NCBI GenBank assembly: GCA_051208045.1
Contig: JBPJFY010000002.1
Coordinates: 1 to 64,000, forward strand
Direction of reading: 5' to 3'
Source: LZORAL124-50-18 sp051208045
GTDB lineage: Bacteria; Pseudomonadota; Gammaproteobacteria; Pseudomonadales; Oleiphilaceae
Length of the DNA stretch: 64,000 nucleotides
Shown here one piece after another: positions 60,125-64,000 of the stretch. A program made the translations under genes and the position numbers. Within the stretch, counting starts at the first letter, position 1. Each line of letters begins with the position of its first letter. The notes below the pieces were generated by a model. That model made no database searches and was not told where the DNA came from. It saw only the letters and a program-made list of their open reading frames with translations.

Positions 60125-62665
60125 TCACTTCCCTGCGGCCTCTTTGAGGCGTTGGGTCATGGCTTGTGCGGGTAAGGGACGGCTGAAAAGGTACCCTTGA
60201 AACTCCTGACACCCCTGCGCTTTCAGGAAGTCTGCCTGGGCTCGGGTTTCTACCCCCTCAGCGATGATGGAGAGGTTCAAGCGTCGGGCCATGTCGATAA
60301 TGGACAGCGTAATCTCCGTCCCTCCCGGGCTGTTGTCAATTTCCCGCGTAAACGACTGGTCGATCTTCAGGCGATCGAAGGGAAAATGCCGGAGATTATT
60401 CAGAGAGGAAAAACCGGTGCCGAAGTCGTCAATGGCCAGTTCCATGCCTTTCGTTTTGATGCGTTGCAGGGCCAGTTTGGCCGAATTGAGGTCGGTCATC
60501 AGTGTGCTTTCGGTGATTTCCAACTCAATCATCGACGGCTGAATCGCCAGACGGTGGATGGTGGCGGCAATTATTTCATCCAGTGTCTGGTCAATAAACT
60601 GCAGAGGTGAAACGTTCACGGCCATTCGAATGGGCCCCAGGCCCATATCGGTCCAGGATTTCTGCTGTTGGCAGGCCGTTTCGATGACCCAGGTGCCGAT
60701 CAGGCTGATCAATCCGGTTTCTTCGGCCACGGGGATAAACGAATCGGGGCTGACGCGACCCAGTTCGGCATTTTGCCAGCGCAGCAGGGCTTCCACGCCG
60801 ATGATTTTTTCTGACTGGGCGTCTACCTGCGGCTGGTAATGCAGCTCCAGCTCGTTGTTTTTCAGGGCGGTGTACAGGGCCTGTTCGAGTTGCGAGCGCC
60901 GTTGCAATTGTTCGGTGATGTTTGCCGTGTACAGGCAGATCTGGTCCTCCGCGCTGAGGCGGGCTTGCGACAATGCCGGGCTTTCCGCGCTCAGGCGCGC
61001 CTGCAGGAGTGCCACCCGGGCATTCTTCAGCAGCTCTTTGGCCGGGTAGGTTTGGTCCACCCAGGTGCAGATACCGATCGCCGTGTGTGTGCCCGTTTTC
61101 CCGTAGTACTGATCCGCTTCCCGGTTCAATACGGCGGGGAGCGTATTCGCGTACTCCTCGACTTCCTGCTTGGTGACAAAGTGTCCGCCCAGCAAGGCCA
61201 TATGCCCACTGTTCAAATGCGCAATAAACAGGGATTGGGTGGATTGTGCCTGGCAGGTTTCCGCCAGTTTGGCGGTGAGTTCGGATTCGAACAGTCCATC
61301 CGACATATCGGGATTGGCGATGGGCCACTCCAGGTGAATGACCATCAAGGCAAAAAAACGGCTGCCGTCAGATTGCTGGAGCGCTTCTGTCAATCGCTTT
61401 TCCAGCAGGCGCTCGTTGGGCAGGCCGCTTGAGGGTTGATGCAGCGCGTAGTAGGCCAATTCTTTCTGGAGGTGCCGGTTTCGTTTTCGCTCACTGTGCG
61501 TCTGCCGGGATGCCCACGCAATCCAGGCGGCCAAAACAATCAGTGCGGTCTGGGCAGGCGCGAACCAGACAGTGAATTGGCTGATGGCCACCAGCGACAC
61601 CACCGGCAGGGAAAGAAGTATGCCGATCGTCACGAAAAGTGAGCGGTGTACCGGTAGGCGCATGAGCGGAATGAGCGTGAGCGCGACCAGCAGCCAGGTG
61701 ATGCCCTGTTGATAAGGGGCGGCCAGCGTGCTCAACCACTTGTTCTGCAACATTCCGCTGAGCATATGTGCATTCAGAATGATGCCGGGCATACGCTGAT
61801 GCGCCGGAGACGCGGGCGTGGCCAACGCATCGCCCAGCCCCTGAGCGGTGACGCCCACCAGGAGAAACTTGTCTTTGAGCGCTTCCGGAGGAACGACTCC
61901 GTCCACCACATCTATAAAAGAGACTCGCGTGAAGGTGTCTTCGGTGGTCGCAAAGGGGATGAAAAATTCCCCATGCCGCATCCAGTGTTCGCTCGGGGAA
62001 GGCTCAGGTGGGAGAGGAGGGGGTGACAGCCCCTGCCCGCCGGCTTCCTGCATTGCCCAGGCAAACGCGGGCCAGCGCGGAGTGCCGAGCCCCGCGTACA
62101 GGTAAAATCGGCGAACCAGCCCATCCTGATCCAGCTCCACATCCACATGCCCTTGGCTGGCCGACGCCAGAGCCAGTGCCGTCATGGGCAGAAGTTCGCC
62201 CACGGGATGATCCTGCTCTCCCGGTTCAGGCGCAATGACCAGCACCGTACGCCCATGGTTCGTGAGCGCCTGGGTGAGGGCTCGGTCTGCTTCTGATTGG
62301 TTCGCTTCTGATTGGTTCGCTTCTGATTGGTCGGCGTCTGGCTTGCCTGCTTCCGGCTCAATGAGCAGCACATCCAGCCCGACCGCTTTTGCCCCTGACT
62401 CACGCAGTTTGTCCAGCAGTTCGGCGTGCCGTTGTCTGGACCACGGCCAGCGTCCATACCGACCCAGGCTGCGCTCGTCGATGGTGACGACAACAACCTC
62501 TGGGCTCACAGGGGTCGCATGCCAGGGGAGCAGCGTATCGTAAGCCAGCAGATCAAGGCGGTTAAGCCACCGTGTCTCAGCGATCAACACGCCCAGCACC
62601 AGCAAACCGGCCATCAGCAGGCTGGCATCGCGCAGGAATCCGGGGTCTTTGGTTCGTTGACGCAT
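60125..62665 (-). CDS. CHASE2-(degenerate GGDEF)-EAL protein
   Basis: An 846-residue membrane protein: helix near 16-30, extracellular CHASE2 (about 35-310; VVVVTIDERSLGRYGRWPWSRQRHAELL), three further helices (about 320-395), a degenerate GGDEF domain in which LGGDEFALL is replaced by LNSGHMALL (486-494), and a C-terminal EAL domain (600-840) with E625AL, NVS, DDFGT (746-750) and E803GVE intact. Predicted c-di-GMP phosphodiesterase but not cyclase. A three-fold QSEAN repeat sits inside CHASE2. It starts three bases after the FecR-like gene stop, so the two are one operon. Confidence 0.93.
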   Translation of the reverse strand: MRQRTKDPGFLRDASLLMAGLLVLGVLIAETRWLNRLDLLAYDTLLPWHATPVSPEVVVVTIDERSLGRYGRWPWSRQRHAELLDKLRESGAKAVGLDVLLIEPEAGKPDADQSEANQSEANQSEADRALTQALTNHGRTVLVIAPEPGEQDHPVGELLPMTALALASASQGHVDVELDQDGLVRRFYLYAGLGTPRWPAFAWAMQEAGGQGLSPPPLPPEPSPSEHWMRHGEFFIPFATTEDTFTRVSFIDVVDGVVPPEALKDKFLLVGVTAQGLGDALATPASPAHQRMPGIILNAHMLSGMLQNKWLSTLAAPYQQGITWLLVALTLIPLMRLPVHRSLFVTIGILLSLPVVSLVAISQFTVWFAPAQTALIVLAAWIAWASRQTHSERKRNRHLQKELAYYALHQPSSGLPNERLLEKRLTEALQQSDGSRFFALMVIHLEWPIANPDMSDGLFESELTAKLAETCQAQSTQSLFIAHLNSGHMALLGGHFVTKQEVEEYANTLPAVLNREADQYYGKTGTHTAIGICTWVDQTYPAKELLKNARVALLQARLSAESPALSQARLSAEDQICLYTANITEQLQRRSQLEQALYTALKNNELELHYQPQVDAQSEKIIGVEALLRWQNAELGRVSPDSFIPVAEETGLISLIGTWVIETACQQQKSWTDMGLGPIRMAVNVSPLQFIDQTLDEIIAATIHRLAIQPSMIELEITESTLMTDLNSAKLALQRIKTKGMELAIDDFGTGFSSLNNLRHFPFDRLKIDQSFTREIDNSPGGTEITLSIIDMARRLNLSIIAEGVETRAQADFLKAQGCQEFQGYLFSRPLPAQAMTQRLKEAAGK
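62289..62333 (-). repeat. Three tandem 15-bp repeats inside CHASE2
   Basis: GCTTCTGATTGGTTC occurs at 62289-62303 and 62304-62318, with a near copy at 62319-62333. It encodes Q-S-E-A-N repeats in the CHASE2 sensor domain (residues 113-127). The copy number could vary by slippage without breaking the frame. Confidence 0.85.
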
Positions 62666-62668
62666 GGA

Positions 62669-64000
62669 TTAAAACAGGCCGATTACAAAGGGGAGCAGCA
62701 GGAGCAGCCAGCGTTGATCCCGTGTGCCTTCAATTTTTTGTGTGGTCCCCCAAGGCCCGGCATACCCGTCGTCTTCCACGGCGCGCACACGCAGGTAACG
62801 GTTTATCCAAGCCGCATTTTCCAGAGTGATCTGAGGTTGGTCCGTTTGGGTATCCAGAATCAGGTCATCAAAGGTTTCATCTTTTGCGAGCTGCACCTGA
62901 TACCGTTGTGAGGGGGAAAGGGTGGGCCAGGAGGCCACCAGGCCCTCACCGTGCGCTGTGACCTCTGCCGTGACCGCGTCAAGCAGCGGGCGCACCTGCA
63001 GTTGGCGCGGCGCGCTGGCCGGCCCGACTTCACCGTCTTCCGCCACACTGTTAATGCGCCAGTAGTATACGCCTGGCGTGGTAATGCCCGGTTTCAGTCG
63101 TGGGGCTGTCAGGCCGGTCCAAACGCCTTCGGTCTGTTTGAATTCCGGATCTCGTGCCAGCGTGAGTTGATACGTGTGGGCGGTTTGTGCGGCACTCCAT
63201 TGAAGTTCCGGCATCTCTCCACGCACGGTAGCCTGATCTGAAGGGGTCAGTGGCAGTGGCGGCTGGGGCTCTGCGTCCAGCGTAAAGGCCCAGAGTGTGT
63301 TGAGACCTTCCAATGCCTCAGAATCCATGGCTCGCAGCCGCGAATAGTACTGGCCATCGGGGAGCGAGGGCAGCGGCAGTCGTTCCTGGACGGAAGTGGC
63401 TTGCCATACCAGTGTTTCAAAGTGTTCGGAGCGCGACAGTTCCAGGCGATAGTTGACTGCCTCCTGGACCGGCACCCAGGTGAGCACGTATCCGGGGGCG
63501 CTGACTCGGTCGGCAGCATTCGTGATCTGCGGGCCCGGCAGCAGTGCGCGGGGCGGGGCAGGAGGCTCGCCGACCTTTACGCGGGTGCCGTATCCCGCAG
63601 GCACGAGCGCTTCTTCTCCGCCACCCGCCACAGCAACGTTGCCTTCCAGTACCTCGATATTGGACGCGGTGGCATCTGCAGAGACGGCTGCCCGGTAACG
63701 GGTGCCTCGTACGGCGCTGATGGCAGAGGGCGTTTCAATCTGAAAGCGTGACCCGGGCCCGACCGCTGGCGTGACCGTGGTGTTGGCCCGGCCTTTCACC
63801 AGGCGGAGGCGCGAGTCTACCATGCCTGTGGTGCCATGCGCGGTGAGATGGTCAAAGCGTATGACACTGTGCTCCTGAATGGTCAACACTGTGCTGTCTG
63901 CGAATCGAACCGTGACTGTGGTATCTTGCAGCGTTTGCAGCTCATCACCCAGTTGCACAGGCATGTCTGTTCTCAGTGGCTCTCTGTCGCCAGAGTAGTG
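62669..64000 (-). CDS. FecR-domain protein, cut by window edge
   Basis: Partial gene open to the window end; its true start lies beyond position 64000. Residues read from 63964 are PVQLGDELQTLQDTTVTVRFADSTVLTIQEHSVIRFDHL, the core of a FecR domain, then a FecR-type beta region with VRGTRYRAAVS, and from about residue 150 fibronectin-like repeats (VLTWVPVQEAVNYRLELSRS..., LQWSAAQTAHTYQLTLARD...). A terminal hydrophobic stretch (RWLLLLLPFVIGLF) may anchor it. It is a periplasmic partner of the CHASE2-EAL protein encoded three bases downstream, a known gene pairing. Confidence 0.88.
   Translation of the reverse strand, partial: HYSGDREPLRTDMPVQLGDELQTLQDTTVTVRFADSTVLTIQEHSVIRFDHLTAHGTTGMVDSRLRLVKGRANTTVTPAVGPGSRFQIETPSAISAVRGTRYRAAVSADATASNIEVLEGNVAVAGGGEEALVPAGYGTRVKVGEPPAPPRALLPGPQITNAADRVSAPGYVLTWVPVQEAVNYRLELSRSEHFETLVWQATSVQERLPLPSLPDGQYYSRLRAMDSEALEGLNTLWAFTLDAEPQPPLPLTPSDQATVRGEMPELQWSAAQTAHTYQLTLARDPEFKQTEGVWTGLTAPRLKPGITTPGVYYWRINSVAEDGEVGPASAPRQLQVRPLLDAVTAEVTAHGEGLVASWPTLSPSQRYQVQLAKDETFDDLILDTQTDQPQITLENAAWINRYLRVRAVEDDGYAGPWGTTQKIEGTRDQRWLLLLLPFVIGLF

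Noticed and set aside
1..64000. CRISPR arrays, tRNA or rRNA genes, intact IS elements
   Set aside because: I saw no regularly spaced repeats, no tRNA-like cloverleaf and no transposase frame; the only tandem repeat is the 15-base unit inside the CHASE2 gene.

Overview
The window looks like chromosome of a free-living, probably marine gammaproteobacterium. The signs are a wax ester synthase/diacylglycerol acyltransferase, a TRAP transporter, an Aer-like chemoreceptor, a BvgS-type hybrid kinase, many EAL/HD-GYP/receiver proteins, YceI with cytochrome b561, cytochrome c', and an unusually large set of periplasmic binding proteins with no permease. I would place it near the Marinobacter/Alcanivorax/Ketobacter type of organism, but this is inference from gene content. 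I see no rRNA, tRNA, CRISPR array, intact insertion sequence or prophage.

Layout. 0.1-3.7 kb: an FNR-like sensor domain lacking its DNA-binding part, a PqqD-like small protein, a wax ester synthase, a 444-base gap without a gene, and a VapBC-type toxin-antitoxin pair. 3.8-10.8 kb: a DctQM-type TRAP permease with its binding protein, a cyclic-peptide-type ABC exporter, and a protein fusing two different periplasmic binding domains. 11-16.7 kb: two acetyltransferases, an ABM monooxygenase, and a MipA/OmpV porin-like protein divergent from a PepSY / OmpR-type regulator / PhoQ-like kinase / two small lipoproteins operon. 16.7-25.9 kb: YugP-like metalloprotease, TrpS, globin, Cys-rich lipoprotein, Aer-like chemoreceptor, an unknown protein with a His...Cys pattern like clan CD peptidases, dienelactone hydrolase, and TetR/MAPEG.

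25.9-35 kb: MFS carrier, Pcm, VOC protein, a binding protein, then a tight operon (TetR, alanine-racemase-fold PLP enzyme, GMC oxidoreductase with a four-Cys cluster, small subunit, aldehyde dehydrogenase) behind a strong palindrome. This is the best candidate here for an undescribed catabolic pathway. 35-45.4 kb: cytochrome c'/b561, pseudo-receiver-CheX protein, SIMPL protein, acetyltransferase, and a signalling pair of HD-GYP regulator and 1598-residue BvgS-like kinase.

45.7-54.5 kb: three consecutive exported proteins sharing an N-terminal motif (DUF6160-like), a Gate-domain membrane protein, then a unidirectional set of two spondin-domain proteins, an OmpR regulator, its kinase and a binding protein. 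The first spondin gene has a 5' leader whose far arm is an exact 15-base complement of its ribosome binding site. 54.5-64 kb: a His-rich membrane protein, two binding proteins, YtfJ, cytochrome b561-YceI-LysR, and a FecR-like/CHASE2-EAL pair cut by the right edge.

Throughout, sensing and second-messenger genes outnumber metabolic ones. Many predicted sensors lack an expected output or partner: FNR without HTH, binding proteins without permeases, a receiver without its Asp, and a GGDEF domain without its motif.
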